53,143 bases of DNA from Abyssibius sp040880065 (GCA_040880065.1 JBBDJE010000002.1:1-53143); one strand, 5' to 3'. Positions 15,922 to 25,017 are shown, counted from the stretch's first letter. A program made the numbers and translations. The notes: generated from the sequence alone by a model not told the origin.

Positions 15922-16704
15922 GTGGAGGCGTTTCACGTTCATCTGGGCCTGCGCAAAACCGGCACAACCTATTTGCAACGCTGGCTTGACCGCTCGACGC
16001 TTGCGCCGGGCACCATTTGGGTGAATGAGCGCAAATCGCGCGAAACCCTGCTGCCAGAAATGCCATTGCCCGACTATCTGGCAACAGATGCAACCGTGGT
16101 GATCAGCGATGAAAACCTGCTGCGCGGGTTTCGCAACGGCAGCGTATTTTCGCGGCCCACACGCCAGTTGCTGCGCTTGCGCCCGTTTACGCCCAGCCTG
16201 TTTATCTGTCTGCGCAATTATGCCGACCACTTCACGTCGTCATGGGTTGAAACCCTGAAACGGCAAAGCTTTCGCCCCTTTGACCCCGGTGAAAGGCCCG
16301 ACCGCCGTTGGCCGGATGTTTTGCGCGAAATTGCCAAAGCCTTCCCCGACAGCCCTGTTACCGTGTGGGATTATGCCGATATGCGTGGGAACGAGGCAGC
16401 GATTGCCCAATTGATAACCGGCAACCATGTGCGCGAATTTGGCCCGCCGCCCAAACCACAGATCAACCAGCGCATGTCGGTCAATGCCGTGGCGCATTTG
16501 GCGGCGTTAGCGCAACCACCTGAAAAGGGCAAAGCCTTCAGGGAATTTCTGAGCGCGCATCCGGTGAGCGAAAGCAATCCACGGTTTGAGACGTTCACCG
16601 CCGAAACCCGCAAGCCTTTTGATGCGGCCTATAAAGAAGACTGGGACGATATTGCGAAATACGCCACCATCTGGCGGCCTAATCCACAAACGCCTTCTCA
16701 ATAA
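15922..16704 (+). CDS. sulfotransferase-like P-loop protein
   Basis: The product is 260 residues from a GTG start 3 bp after the prfC stop. The N-terminus FHVHLGLRKTGTTYLQRWL matches the 5'-phosphosulfate-binding loop (HxGxxKTGTTxLQ) of bacterial sulfotransferase-fold proteins. FICLRNYADHFTSSWVE resembles the 3'-phosphate-binding region (RxPxxxxxSxY/W). The rest is poorly conserved to my eye. Such genes usually modify surface polysaccharide or lipid in roseobacters, but the substrate here is unknown. The last 26 bp overlap the convergent ferredoxin reductase gene. Tight spacing suggests co-transcription with prfC. Confidence 0.7.
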   Translation: MEAFHVHLGLRKTGTTYLQRWLDRSTLAPGTIWVNERKSRETLLPEMPLPDYLATDATVVISDENLLRGFRNGSVFSRPTRQLLRLRPFTPSLFICLRNYADHFTSSWVETLKRQSFRPFDPGERPDRRWPDVLREIAKAFPDSPVTVWDYADMRGNEAAIAQLITGNHVREFGPPPKPQINQRMSVNAVAHLAALAQPPEKGKAFREFLSAHPVSESNPRFETFTAETRKPFDAAYKEDWDDIAKYATIWRPNPQTPSQ

Positions 16705-17491
16705 CAAAGGCGCCGGGCGACGCGTTTGACCCCTCATCCATGCCAAGTGCTTCGCAAATGGCCTTATGGTCTTGCAGCATATCCATCGAGCCGCAAATCA
16801 TCACCCTGTCATGGGCGGCGTTCAGGGCTTCGCCTGTTTCCGCCTCAAACCGGCCATCATGCAGCCAATCGGTCATCCGGCCCATATGCGCGCTTGTTTC
16901 GCGCGTGGTGGTTGAAATGAGATGCAAGCGCCCGCCAACCACTTCGCTCAGCAACTCGTCTTGTTGGATTTCGGCGAACAGATGCTTGCCGTAATCCAGT
17001 TCCGCCACATCGCGGCAGGTTTGGGTAAGCACGACCTGTTCAAACTTCTCATAGGTTTCCGGGTCGCGGATGATGCTGGCAAAGGGCGCAATGCCGGTGC
17101 CGGTTGCAAACAGCACCAGCCGCCTGCCAGCGATCAGCGCATCATGCACGAGCGTGCCAACCGGTTTGGGGCGGATCAGAATATGCTCGCCCACCTTAAG
17201 GTTCTGCAAACGGCTGGTCAGCGGACCATCGGGCACCTTGATCGAATAAAATTCAAGCTCTTCATGCCAGTTGGGTGAGGCAATGGAATAGGCGCGTAGC
17301 AAGGGCTTTTCACCATTCGGCAGCCCTATCATCGCAAATTCACCTGAACGGAAGCGAAAGCTGGCAGGCCGCTCGCAGGTAAAGGAAAACGTGCGGTCGG
17401 TCCAATGGCGCACGCTCAGCACGCGCAGCGCATCAACTCCACGATAGGTTTTGGGCAGGTCTATATTCGTATCAACATTCATGCGGCTCAT
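16679..17491 (-). CDS. fpr: ferredoxin--NADP(+) reductase
   Basis: This is a bacterial-type FAD-dependent reductase of about 270 residues. Two closely spaced ATGs (17491 and 17482) are possible, and a TTG at 17521 is also in frame; I chose the first ATG. FAD binding is seen in RFRSGEFAMIGL and LLRAYSIASPNW (RxYS). NADP binding is in LFATGTGIAPFASIIRDP, and the CGSMDMLQD segment follows. It ends with GAFVIEKAFVD, the C-terminal form of the subclass found in Rhodobacter capsulatus FPR. It exchanges electrons between NADPH and ferredoxin/flavodoxin in oxidative-stress and biosynthetic roles; IspG and Fe-S enzymes are likely clients by inference. It is divergent from the helicase gene. Confidence 0.93.
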   Translation of the reverse strand: MSRMNVDTNIDLPKTYRGVDALRVLSVRHWTDRTFSFTCERPASFRFRSGEFAMIGLPNGEKPLLRAYSIASPNWHEELEFYSIKVPDGPLTSRLQNLKVGEHILIRPKPVGTLVHDALIAGRRLVLFATGTGIAPFASIIRDPETYEKFEQVVLTQTCRDVAELDYGKHLFAEIQQDELLSEVVGGRLHLISTTTRETSAHMGRMTDWLHDGRFEAETGEALNAAHDRVMICGSMDMLQDHKAICEALGMDEGSNASPGAFVIEKAFVD

Positions 17492-17674
17492 CCGTTTGCT
17501 TTGCCCCCATATAAGCGGCAAAACGCATCAGCAAAACCCCCTAAAGCTTTGTCGCATTGACGCCGCGCCGCAATGGCGCTAAACCCTGTGGCATGTAAGG
17601 TGGCAATCCGGTCGCCCGGCCGCGTCGATCGTGCGGCATCTAAAATCAGCCGCAACCATTTTCAGCGAGCCAAA

Positions 17675-19573
17675 ATGACAGATTTCTCCGAGCTTGGATT
17701 AGACCCCAAGGTGCTAAAAGCCGTAATCGAAACCGGCTACACAACCCCTACACCCATTCAGGCCGAGGCGATCCCCCACGCTTTGCAAGCGCGCGATATT
17801 CTGGGAATCGCCCAAACCGGCACAGGTAAAACCGCCGGTTTTGTGCTGCCGATGATCACCATTCTCGGCCAAGGCCGCGCACGCGCCCGCATGCCGCGCA
17901 GCCTTGTGCTGTGCCCCACGCGCGAGTTGGCCGCACAGGTCGCCGAAAACTTTGACACTTACGCGAAATACACCAAACTGACCAAGGCGCTGCTGATCGG
18001 GGGGGTTAGTTTCAAGGAACAAGACCTGCTTATCACCCGTGGTGTTGACGTGCTTATCGCCACGCCGGGCCGCCTGCTTGACCATTTCGAGCGCGGCAAA
18101 CTGCTGCTGACCGCCGTGCAGATCATGGTGGTCGATGAAGCCGACCGTATGCTCGATATGGGGTTTATCCCCGATATCGAACGCATTTTCAAACTGCTGC
18201 CCTTTACGCGTCAAACGCTGTTTTTCTCGGCTACGATGGCACCGGAAATCACCCGCATCACGCAAGAGTTTTTGCACAATCCGGTGCGCGTTGAAGTGGC
18301 GCGGCAGGCAACGGCATCCGAAACCATCTCGCAGTTTCTGATCACCCATATTCCCAGCCGCCGCGACCGTTCCGATAGTGAAAAGCGCGACGTTTTGCGC
18401 CGGCTTATTGCGGATGAAGGCGAAGGGCTGACCAACGCCATCATTTTCTGCAACCGCAAACGCGATGTCGATGTGGTTGCAAAATCGCTCAAGAAACACG
18501 GGCTGGATGCTGCGGCGATTCATGGCGACCTCGACCAATCGGTGCGCACGCGCATTTTGCAAAGCTTCCGCGATGACAAGTTGCGCATACTTGTTGCCTC
18601 CGATGTGGCGGCGCGCGGGCTTGATATTCCGGCCGTTAGCCATGTCATCAACTACGATGTGCCCACCCATTCCGAAGATTATGTGCACCGTATTGGCCGC
18701 ACGGGCCGCGCGGGCCGTTTGGGGCGCGCGCTTACCATTGCCGTGCCCGCCGATGCCAAGAATGTTGCCGCGATCGAAGATCTGGTCGGCAAGGCAATTC
18801 CCACCATGCAAGACCCGCTGGCCACTGCGGCGCTCGAAGCGCCTATTCAACACACAAAACAGGTTGAGGCAGAAGAACGCCCCGCACGCAGCCGCAGCCG
18901 CAAGCGCGCAGCGCCGAAAGAGACAAATGTGACAGACGAAAGCCAGACCGCCGCAACCGAACCTGCCGCCGCCAAGCTGGCCAAACCCGAGATGGCCGCA
19001 ACAGAACAGCCAGCCAAACAGGAGCCTCAGCAGCAGCGTGAGAACCGCCAGCCGCGCGGGCGCAATGCTGGCCGTGATAATGCGAATGCCGGCAATCGTA
19101 ACACGCAGGGCCGTGGCGACCGTGTCGTTGGTATGGGCGAACATGTTCCAGCCTTTCTGACGCTGGATTTCCGCATGCCGGTCATCAATGCTAATGACCA
19201 CGACGAGAGCCCTGCCGAGGATGAGGCAGAGGTGGCCGCACAATCCGACACCCCAGCCGCAACTGAAAAGCCCAAGCGCAAGCCCCGCAGCCGCGCCAAA
19301 AAACCGGCAGCAGCGAGCGAGGGCGATGCACCTGTTGCAGACGCGCCGGTCGCAGATGAGGCACCAGAGGCAGCAGCAACGCCGGAAGCCACGCCCGCAG
19401 AACCCAAGGCCGAAACCCGAAAGGATGCAGCCGAACCGGAAGCGCCGGCACCCGAAAAGCCCAAACGCCGCGCACGCACCCGCGCCAAAGCGCCGGTTGC
19501 CAAACCCGATGCGGCTTCTGAATCAGCCCCTGATGCAGACGCACAAAAGGCCGGGGATGCGTCAGACGCCTAG
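17675..19573 (+). CDS. DEAD-box RNA helicase (RhlE type)
   Basis: The product is 632 residues from MTDFSELGLDPKVLKAVIET. The motifs are in order: Q motif (GYTTPTPIQAEAIP), I (AQTGTGKT), Ia (PTRELAAQV), II (DEADRMLDMGF), III (SAT), V (VASDVAARGLD) and VI (HRIGRTGRAGR). The core ends at about residue 390. From about 420 onward a long low-complexity tail rich in Ala, Glu, Pro, Lys and Arg (KPKRKPRSRAKKPAAAS, KPKRRARTRAKAPVAKP) follows, likely disordered and RNA binding. DEADRMLDMGF is characteristic of RhlE/DbpA-like helicases in ribosome assembly and mRNA turnover. Its stop overlaps the convergent dehydrogenase by 4 bp. Confidence 0.95.
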   Translation: MTDFSELGLDPKVLKAVIETGYTTPTPIQAEAIPHALQARDILGIAQTGTGKTAGFVLPMITILGQGRARARMPRSLVLCPTRELAAQVAENFDTYAKYTKLTKALLIGGVSFKEQDLLITRGVDVLIATPGRLLDHFERGKLLLTAVQIMVVDEADRMLDMGFIPDIERIFKLLPFTRQTLFFSATMAPEITRITQEFLHNPVRVEVARQATASETISQFLITHIPSRRDRSDSEKRDVLRRLIADEGEGLTNAIIFCNRKRDVDVVAKSLKKHGLDAAAIHGDLDQSVRTRILQSFRDDKLRILVASDVAARGLDIPAVSHVINYDVPTHSEDYVHRIGRTGRAGRLGRALTIAVPADAKNVAAIEDLVGKAIPTMQDPLATAALEAPIQHTKQVEAEERPARSRSRKRAAPKETNVTDESQTAATEPAAAKLAKPEMAATEQPAKQEPQQQRENRQPRGRNAGRDNANAGNRNTQGRGDRVVGMGEHVPAFLTLDFRMPVINANDHDESPAEDEAEVAAQSDTPAATEKPKRKPRSRAKKPAAASEGDAPVADAPVADEAPEAAATPEATPAEPKAETRKDAAEPEAPAPEKPKRRARTRAKAPVAKPDAASESAPDADAQKAGDASDA

Positions 19574-20436
19574 CGTTTCAGGCGGCGGATAAGGCTGGAT
19601 GTATCCCAGCGCCCGCCGCTCATTTGCTGCACATCGCTGTAAAACTGGTCGACCAGCGCGGTAACCGGCAGGTTCGCGCCGTTGCGGCAGGCTTCGGCCA
19701 GACAAATCCCCAGATCCTTGCGCATCCAGTCGACCGCGAAGCCAAAGTCGAACTTGTCATCGAGCATCGTCTCATGACGGTTGAGCATTTGCCAACTTCC
19801 CGCTGCACCTTTGGAAAGGACATCGACCAAGGCCTTGCCATCAAGCCCGGCCTTTTGCGCAAAATTCAATCCTTCGGCCAAGCCCTGCATTAGCCCGGCA
19901 ATGCAAATCTGGTTGACCATTTTTGCCAACTGCCCCGCCCCGCTTGGCCCGAGCAACTGGCAGGCTTGCGAAAAAGCGGCGATCACGGGGGCGGCACGTT
20001 CAAACGCGGCCGCATCGCCGCCGCACATAACAGTCAGCTTGCCGCCTTCAGCACCCGCCTGCCCGCCGGATACCGGCGCGTCGATGAATGCAAACTGCGC
20101 GGCTTCAGCCTCGGCGGCCAGTTCGCGGGCCACTTCGGCGCTGGCGGTGGTGTGATCAACAAAAATTGTTTCCGCAGCCATGGCCGCAAACGCCCCGTCT
20201 TCGCCAATGGTCACGCTGCGCAAGTCATCGTCATTGCCCACGCAGGCGAACACGAATTCAGCACCTTCAGCGGCGGCGGCAGGTGTTGGCGCAGCCGTTC
20301 CGCCATGCGCTGCCACCCAATCAGCGGCCTTTGCAGCGGTGCGGTTATAAACACACACGCTATGGCCAGCCGCCTGTAAATGCCCGGCCATGGGGTAGCC
20401 CATAACGCCAAGGCCAATAAATGCTACTTTTGCCAT
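19570..20436 (-). CDS. NAD(P)-dependent beta-hydroxyacid dehydrogenase family protein
   Basis: The product is 288 residues. It has an N-terminal Rossmann fold (VAFIGLGVMGYPMAGHLQAAG) with the family substrate motif FIDAPVSGGQAGAEGG, then an all-helical domain with the catalytic lysine in GAGQLAKMVNQICIAG. The family holds 3-hydroxyisobutyrate, tartronate semialdehyde and glyoxylate/succinic semialdehyde reductases. The sequence alone does not decide the substrate. A separate, better candidate for MmsB sits in the valine cluster at 42.9 kb, so this copy probably does a different job. It is divergent from the penicillin-acylase gene. Confidence 0.9.
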   Translation of the reverse strand: MAKVAFIGLGVMGYPMAGHLQAAGHSVCVYNRTAAKAADWVAAHGGTAAPTPAAAAEGAEFVFACVGNDDDLRSVTIGEDGAFAAMAAETIFVDHTTASAEVARELAAEAEAAQFAFIDAPVSGGQAGAEGGKLTVMCGGDAAAFERAAPVIAAFSQACQLLGPSGAGQLAKMVNQICIAGLMQGLAEGLNFAQKAGLDGKALVDVLSKGAAGSWQMLNRHETMLDDKFDFGFAVDWMRKDLGICLAEACRNGANLPVTALVDQFYSDVQQMSGGRWDTSSLIRRLKR

Positions 20437-20484
20437 AATCGCTCTCCTATCGTGCCATTGTTACGGGATTGATGGACTGCTATG

Positions 20485-20496
20485 TGACCAAGGTCA
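20485..20496. promoter_or_regulatory. small palindrome in divergent promoter region
   Basis: TGACC-AA-GGTCA lies midway between the start of the dehydrogenase gene (20436) and the start of the acylase gene (20523). On the minus strand it supplies a TTGACC -35-like hexamer. A 12-bp palindrome of this kind could be a chance match or a repressor site. Confidence 0.3.
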
Positions 20497-20522
20497 ACAA
20501 CCCTAACCCGGACCGCTCATTT

Positions 20523-22985
20523 ATGCTGCGCCTGTTTCGCTGGCTTTTCATTTCTTTCATTGCCGTGATGGTGCTGGCCGCAATCGGGCTGGGAATGTTG
20601 TGGTATCTTGGCAGCCGGTCTTTGCCGAACTATGCGCTCAACATCGAGGTTGCCGGCCTGCGTGCGCCCATCGAAATCGTGCGCGACGCCCATGCCGTGC
20701 CACATGTCTTTGCCGCATCGGACGAGGATGCGCTGTTCGGTCTTGGCTATGCCCATGCGCAAGACAGGTTATGGCAGATGACCCTGATGCGCCGCACCGC
20801 GCAGGGCAAGCTTTCCGAAATTTTTGGCAACCAGACGCTTGAAACCGACCGGTTGATGCGCGCGCTTGATCTTTACAATATCTCCATTGCCGCGGTTGAT
20901 CTGCAAAGCCCGCAAACGCTGCAAATGCTCAATGCCTACGCGGCAGGCGTGAATGCGTGGCTAAGCTATGTGCGCGAAAATGCGCGCGGGCGCGGCGCGC
21001 CGGAGTTTTTTGTGCTGCCCACCGGCATTGCCCCTTGGACAGCGGCTGATTCCATTGCCGTGATGAAGCTGATGGCCCTGCAAATGACCGACAAGGCCGC
21101 GCTCGAGGTGTTGCGCGCGCAAGCGGCCCTGCGGCTGGATAACCCCGCACGGCTTGATGACCTGTTCCCGCTTCTGCCCGGCGCGCCCATTCGCAGCGTG
21201 CCGGAATATGCGGCACTGTTTGGCACGCCCGCTGAAACTTATGCGCAAAGCACGCCGCCGCCGTTCTGGCCGTTGCGCGATGTGGGCACGGCAGGTGCGA
21301 GCAACGCTTGGGCTGCCCTGCCCGTGCGCACCGCCAACCAGGGTGCAATGCTGGCCAATGACCCGCATTTGCCGCTATCCGCCCCCGGCACATGGATGCT
21401 GGCACGGCTGGAGCTTGAAACCGGCGGCGTGATCGGTGCGACCATTCCCGGCATTCCGGCAATCCTTATCGGGCGGTCCAACACATTCGCATGGGGGTTA
21501 ACGGCCAGCTATCTGGATGATCAGGATTTGTTTTTCGAGCGGGTAAACCCCGAAAACCCCGCAGAATACCTGACCGAGGATGGCGCAATTCCCTTCGAGA
21601 CGCGCGAATCGGTGCTGAATATCAAGGATGCCCCGCCCATAACGCTCACCTTGCGCTGGAGCGGCAACGGCCCGATTATCCCCGGCAACGCCTTTGGCTT
21701 GCGCGATATCCGTCCGGCTGGCCATGAATTTGCCCTGTCATGGACAGGGCTTGCGGTTGAAGATTTTTCGGTTGCGGCGGCAATTGATCTGATGCGCGCC
21801 CATTCGCTTGACGAGGGGCGGCGCGCCGTGGCTGGCCTGACGGCCCCCTCGCTCAATATCATCATGGCCGATACTGCGCATATTGCCATGGTCAGCGCCG
21901 GGCGAATGCCTGCGCGCAGCCCCGAGCATGAAACCCTTGGCCGCCTGCCCTCGGCTGGCTGGGTTGGGGTGAATGCGTGGCAAGGCAGCTTTCCGGTTGC
22001 CGCCAACCCCGCCATTCAAGACCCGCCCGGCGCGATCGTGCTCAACACCAACAACCCGGTAACAGAAGCGCCCTTCCCGCAGCATTTTTCCTATGACTGG
22101 GGCGACGGGCAGCGCATTTTGCGCGCCCGCGATTTGCTGGCCGCACGGCAGTTCCATTCCATCGAGAGCTTTGTGGAAATCCAGAACGATACGGTTTCCA
22201 TTTCCGCACGGCTTTTGCTGCCGCTCATGGGCCGCAACCTGTGGTTTGGCGATCAGGACGCCCCTGCTAACAGCCATGGCGCGCAACGGCGCGAGGCGCT
22301 CGGCCTGCTGAGCCAATGGAACGGCAATATGTCGCTGCACGATGCCGAGCCGCTGATTTTTGCCGCTTGGGCACGCGCTTTGCAGCGCCGCATTCTGGCC
22401 GATGAGTTGGGGCAACTTGCTGTCCATTTCCGCCAGGTCGACCCGCTGTTTTTGGAGCGTGTGTTGCGCGATTTCAACGGCGCGTCGGCTTGGTGCGACA
22501 TTGCCGCGACGATCGAGCGTGAAACCTGCGGGCAAATGGCCTCGCTCGCGCTTGATGATGCGATTTACGAGTTACAAGAGGCGCAGGGCGGTGCCATCAA
22601 CCGCTGGCGCTGGGGCGAGGCGCATCAGGCGTTTCACGAAAATCCGGTCTTCGGGCGGATGCCGGTTGTCGGCTGGTTCGCCAATATCTGGCACGAAAGC
22701 AGCGGCGGCGATCAAACGCTCAACCGTGGCGTTGCCATTGGCACGGGCTCTGCACCCTATACCAATGTGCATGGCGCGGGCTTTCGAATGGTGGTGAATA
22801 TGGGCAACCCGGACAGCTCGCTCTATATTGCCGCAACGGGGCAAAGCGGGCATATCCTGTCGCGCCATTATGATGATCTGAACCCGTTATGGCGGCGCGG
22901 CGATTACCTGCAAATGTCGCTCGACCCGACACAGGCGCGCGGCGGCGCTGCAGGCATTTCGAACCTTACGCCGCTAGCCCAGTAA
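20523..22985 (+). CDS. penicillin acylase family protein (S45 Ntn-hydrolase), membrane anchored
   Basis: The product is 820 residues. A single N-terminal transmembrane segment (WLFISFIAVMVLAAIGLGML) precedes the alpha-chain text ALFGLGYAHAQDRLWQMTLM. The linker is followed by GASNAWAALP, whose Ser 260 is the expected N-terminal nucleophile after self-cleavage. The beta chain has MLANDPHLPLSAPGTWMLAR and IPGIPAILIGRSNTFAWGLT. The family includes penicillin G acylases and quorum-quenching AHL acylases; the substrate cannot be read from sequence. Many relatives are soluble and periplasmic, so the uncleaved-looking anchor suggests a membrane-bound periplasmic enzyme. The end overlaps convergent sufS by 12 bp. 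Confidence 0.93.
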   Translation: MLRLFRWLFISFIAVMVLAAIGLGMLWYLGSRSLPNYALNIEVAGLRAPIEIVRDAHAVPHVFAASDEDALFGLGYAHAQDRLWQMTLMRRTAQGKLSEIFGNQTLETDRLMRALDLYNISIAAVDLQSPQTLQMLNAYAAGVNAWLSYVRENARGRGAPEFFVLPTGIAPWTAADSIAVMKLMALQMTDKAALEVLRAQAALRLDNPARLDDLFPLLPGAPIRSVPEYAALFGTPAETYAQSTPPPFWPLRDVGTAGASNAWAALPVRTANQGAMLANDPHLPLSAPGTWMLARLELETGGVIGATIPGIPAILIGRSNTFAWGLTASYLDDQDLFFERVNPENPAEYLTEDGAIPFETRESVLNIKDAPPITLTLRWSGNGPIIPGNAFGLRDIRPAGHEFALSWTGLAVEDFSVAAAIDLMRAHSLDEGRRAVAGLTAPSLNIIMADTAHIAMVSAGRMPARSPEHETLGRLPSAGWVGVNAWQGSFPVAANPAIQDPPGAIVLNTNNPVTEAPFPQHFSYDWGDGQRILRARDLLAARQFHSIESFVEIQNDTVSISARLLLPLMGRNLWFGDQDAPANSHGAQRREALGLLSQWNGNMSLHDAEPLIFAAWARALQRRILADELGQLAVHFRQVDPLFLERVLRDFNGASAWCDIAATIERETCGQMASLALDDAIYELQEAQGGAINRWRWGEAHQAFHENPVFGRMPVVGWFANIWHESSGGDQTLNRGVAIGTGSAPYTNVHGAGFRMVVNMGNPDSSLYIAATGQSGHILSRHYDDLNPLWRRGDYLQMSLDPTQARGGAAGISNLTPLAQ

Positions 22986-24194
22986 GTCGTGGCAAAGCTC
23001 CAACCCCGAGACCAGCGCATCAACCTCGTCACGGGTGTTATACATGGCGAAAGATGCGCGGCAGGTGGCGGTAACGCCTAAATGCTGCATAAGCGGCTGT
23101 GCACAGTGGTGACCAGCGCGCACCGCAATACCGCGACGATCCAGAATAGTCGAAATGTCATGCGCATGGGCTGCGCCCTGCATGGTGAAGGAGAAAATCG
23201 CGCCTTTATCAGCGCAATCACCTTGCAAGTTCAGCCAGTTCAGCCCGCGCAGTTTCTGGCGTGCATAGTCGCGCAAATCGGCCTCATGGGCTGCAATTGC
23301 CTCCATGCCAAGCGATTGCATATACACAATCGCCACACCCAGCCCGATCATCTGCACAATGCCGGGGGTTCCGGCTTCGAACTTGTGGGGCGGGTCGTTA
23401 TAGGTGATTTCATCACGGCTGACATGGTTGATCATATCGCCACCGCCCATAAACGGGCGCATTTCGGCTTGGCGTTCGCGCCGCGCATAGAGTGCGCCGC
23501 TGGCCGTGGGGCCATAGAGTTTGTGGCCGGTAATGGCATAGAAATCACAACCAAGCTCAACCATGTTTACCGGCATATGCACGGCCGCTTGGCTGCCATC
23601 AATACAGGTGGCAATGCCGCGTTCGCGCGCGGCGCGGCAAATGGTTTTCACATCGACCAAAGCGCCAGTGACGTTTGACATATGTGTCACCGCCACAAGC
23701 TTGGTGCGCGGCCCCATCGCCGCGATTACCCGCGCGGCATCAAGGCTGCCATCGGGTTCACATTCCACCCATTTCAGCACAACACCCTGACGTTCGCGCA
23801 GAAAATGCCACGGGATGATATTGGCGTGGTGTTCCAGCACTGACAGAACAATCTCATCCCCCGCGCCAAGATGCTGCGCCGCCCAGCCATAAGATACAAG
23901 GTTCATCCCGTGGGTTGAGCCCGTCGTAAACAGCACCTCGTCTTCATGCGCCGCACCCAAAAAGCCCTGCAACGTTGCGCGCACAGCCTCATATTTATCA
24001 GTGGCGAGGTTGGACAGGTAATGCAGCCCGCGATGCACATTTGCGTATTCTTCGCTATAGCCACGCATCACCGCATCTATCACCACCTGCGGTTTTTGTG
24101 CCGAGGCACCGCTGTCAAGATAGACCAGATTTTTGCCATGCACCTGCCGCGCCAAAATCGGAAAATCGGCGCGCACTGCGTTGATGTCAAACAT
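22974..24194 (-). CDS. sufS: cysteine desulfurase SufS (group II)
   Basis: The 406-residue PLP enzyme begins MFDINAVRADFPILARQVHG, then LVYLDSGASAQKPQVVIDA. ITGHKLYGPTASGALYARRE carries the PLP lysine, and RAGHHCAQPLMQHLGV carries the persulfide cysteine in the SufS (group II) loop. The C-terminus SFAMYNTRDEVDAL is typical of the group. It removes sulfur from cysteine for Fe-S assembly on SufBCD. It is the last gene of the suf operon, 115 bp after the second membrane-protein gene, and a dispersed repeat fills that gap. No sufE or sufU partner lies in the window. Confidence 0.96.
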   Translation of the reverse strand: MFDINAVRADFPILARQVHGKNLVYLDSGASAQKPQVVIDAVMRGYSEEYANVHRGLHYLSNLATDKYEAVRATLQGFLGAAHEDEVLFTTGSTHGMNLVSYGWAAQHLGAGDEIVLSVLEHHANIIPWHFLRERQGVVLKWVECEPDGSLDAARVIAAMGPRTKLVAVTHMSNVTGALVDVKTICRAARERGIATCIDGSQAAVHMPVNMVELGCDFYAITGHKLYGPTASGALYARRERQAEMRPFMGGGDMINHVSRDEITYNDPPHKFEAGTPGIVQMIGLGVAIVYMQSLGMEAIAAHEADLRDYARQKLRGLNWLNLQGDCADKGAIFSFTMQGAAHAHDISTILDRRGIAVRAGHHCAQPLMQHLGVTATCRASFAMYNTRDEVDALVSGLELCHDLLG

Positions 24195-24207
24195 GGATAG
24201 CCTTTCC

Positions 24208-24312
24208 AGAGCATGTTGCAGAAAAGTGGGAACCGGTTTTCTGCTTAATAAACATGCGTTATCAAATATTTAGAGCGTAGCGCGTGGATGAATATGAACG
24301 CGACACGATTTA
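24208..24312. repeat. dispersed ~105-bp intergenic repeat, copy B
   Basis: It starts AGAGCATGTTGCA and contains AAGTGGGAACCGGTTTTCTG, ATGCGTTATCAAA and TTAGAGCGTA, colinear with copy A at 9454-9558. The 3' arm is more diverged, so the terminal stem is weaker (GCGCGT with ACGCG-). It sits between the second membrane-protein gene and sufS inside the suf operon and touches the end of the former. Confidence 0.75.
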
Positions 24313-24999
24313 AAAGACACCGCGCGCCTGCAATACCAGTGCCCCAAACCAAACCACCATGGTCAGCAGGGTCATGCCCATAAACAGCGGGGCCGAGCGT
24401 TTGAAGCCATGCGCCTCGGCCGCCCCCAGCGAGCAAAGCCACACGAAGGGCAGAAGTGACAGCCAATAGGGAATTTGCGCGATGAGCGAGTTGCCAAGGA
24501 AGGGGATGTTTTCCTCCAGCCCCGAGAAAATCACCGTGACAATCGCCATAAGCAAGCCAAAGGGCGCGGCCACGAAGCTGCCCCAGAATATGCCGGTGCG
24601 CGTGTCTTTCCAGCTTCCTTTGCCGCCGATGGCGCGCAAAACGGCCCCCAGAATGGCCGAGAAGATATAAACGACGGTGGTGCGCAGAAACAGTGCCGCA
24701 ATCAGCATCGAACCGATAACAAGGTTAGCTTCAATCGCATCGCCCTTGAACATATCCTTGAACACCTGCGTGGGGGCGACAATGGTCTTGAGCGCCCATG
24801 ACAGGAAAAACACCATATCGGACATGAGCACATAAAACAGCAGCCGCGCTTCCGAGGGGTTTTCCTCGATCAGGCGGCGCGTGGCGCCCCGCATGTCGCG
24901 CCATGAATCAATCAGCCGCGCCAGCAACCCGTTGCGCTGTTCTTGGTATTCGCCGCGCAGATGTGCAACCTCGTCGTCATGGTTTTCGCCAATAGTCAT
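24310..24999 (-). CDS. YIP1-like polytopic membrane protein in suf operon
   Basis: The product is 229 residues. A charged cytoplasmic N-terminus (about 1-50, with LRGEYQEQRNGLLARLIDSW) is followed by about five hydrophobic segments near 52-75, 92-118, 135-160, 170-195 and 203-226. GIFWGSFVAAPFGLLMAIVT and the overall pattern suggest the YIP1 superfamily of small membrane proteins; the assignment is by pattern only. No catalytic motif is visible. It lies 18 bp downstream of a similar small membrane-protein gene and upstream of sufS, within the operon. A role in Fe-S assembly or in siting the Suf machinery at the membrane is conceivable but not shown. Confidence 0.75.
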   Translation of the reverse strand: MTIGENHDDEVAHLRGEYQEQRNGLLARLIDSWRDMRGATRRLIEENPSEARLLFYVLMSDMVFFLSWALKTIVAPTQVFKDMFKGDAIEANLVIGSMLIAALFLRTTVVYIFSAILGAVLRAIGGKGSWKDTRTGIFWGSFVAAPFGLLMAIVTVIFSGLEENIPFLGNSLIAQIPYWLSLLPFVWLCSLGAAEAHGFKRSAPLFMGMTLLTMVVWFGALVLQARGVF

Positions 25000-25017
25000 A
25001 CATCACCCTTAATAGAC

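Noticed and set aside
17714..19243. Minus-strand open frame of 509 codons opposite the helicase
   Set aside because: The opposite frame carries all DEAD-box motifs in order. This one has no fold signature.
19570..20436. Calling the dehydrogenase next to the helicase mmsB
   Set aside because: A better candidate lies in the valine cluster at 42.9 kb; this one is only a family member with unknown substrate.
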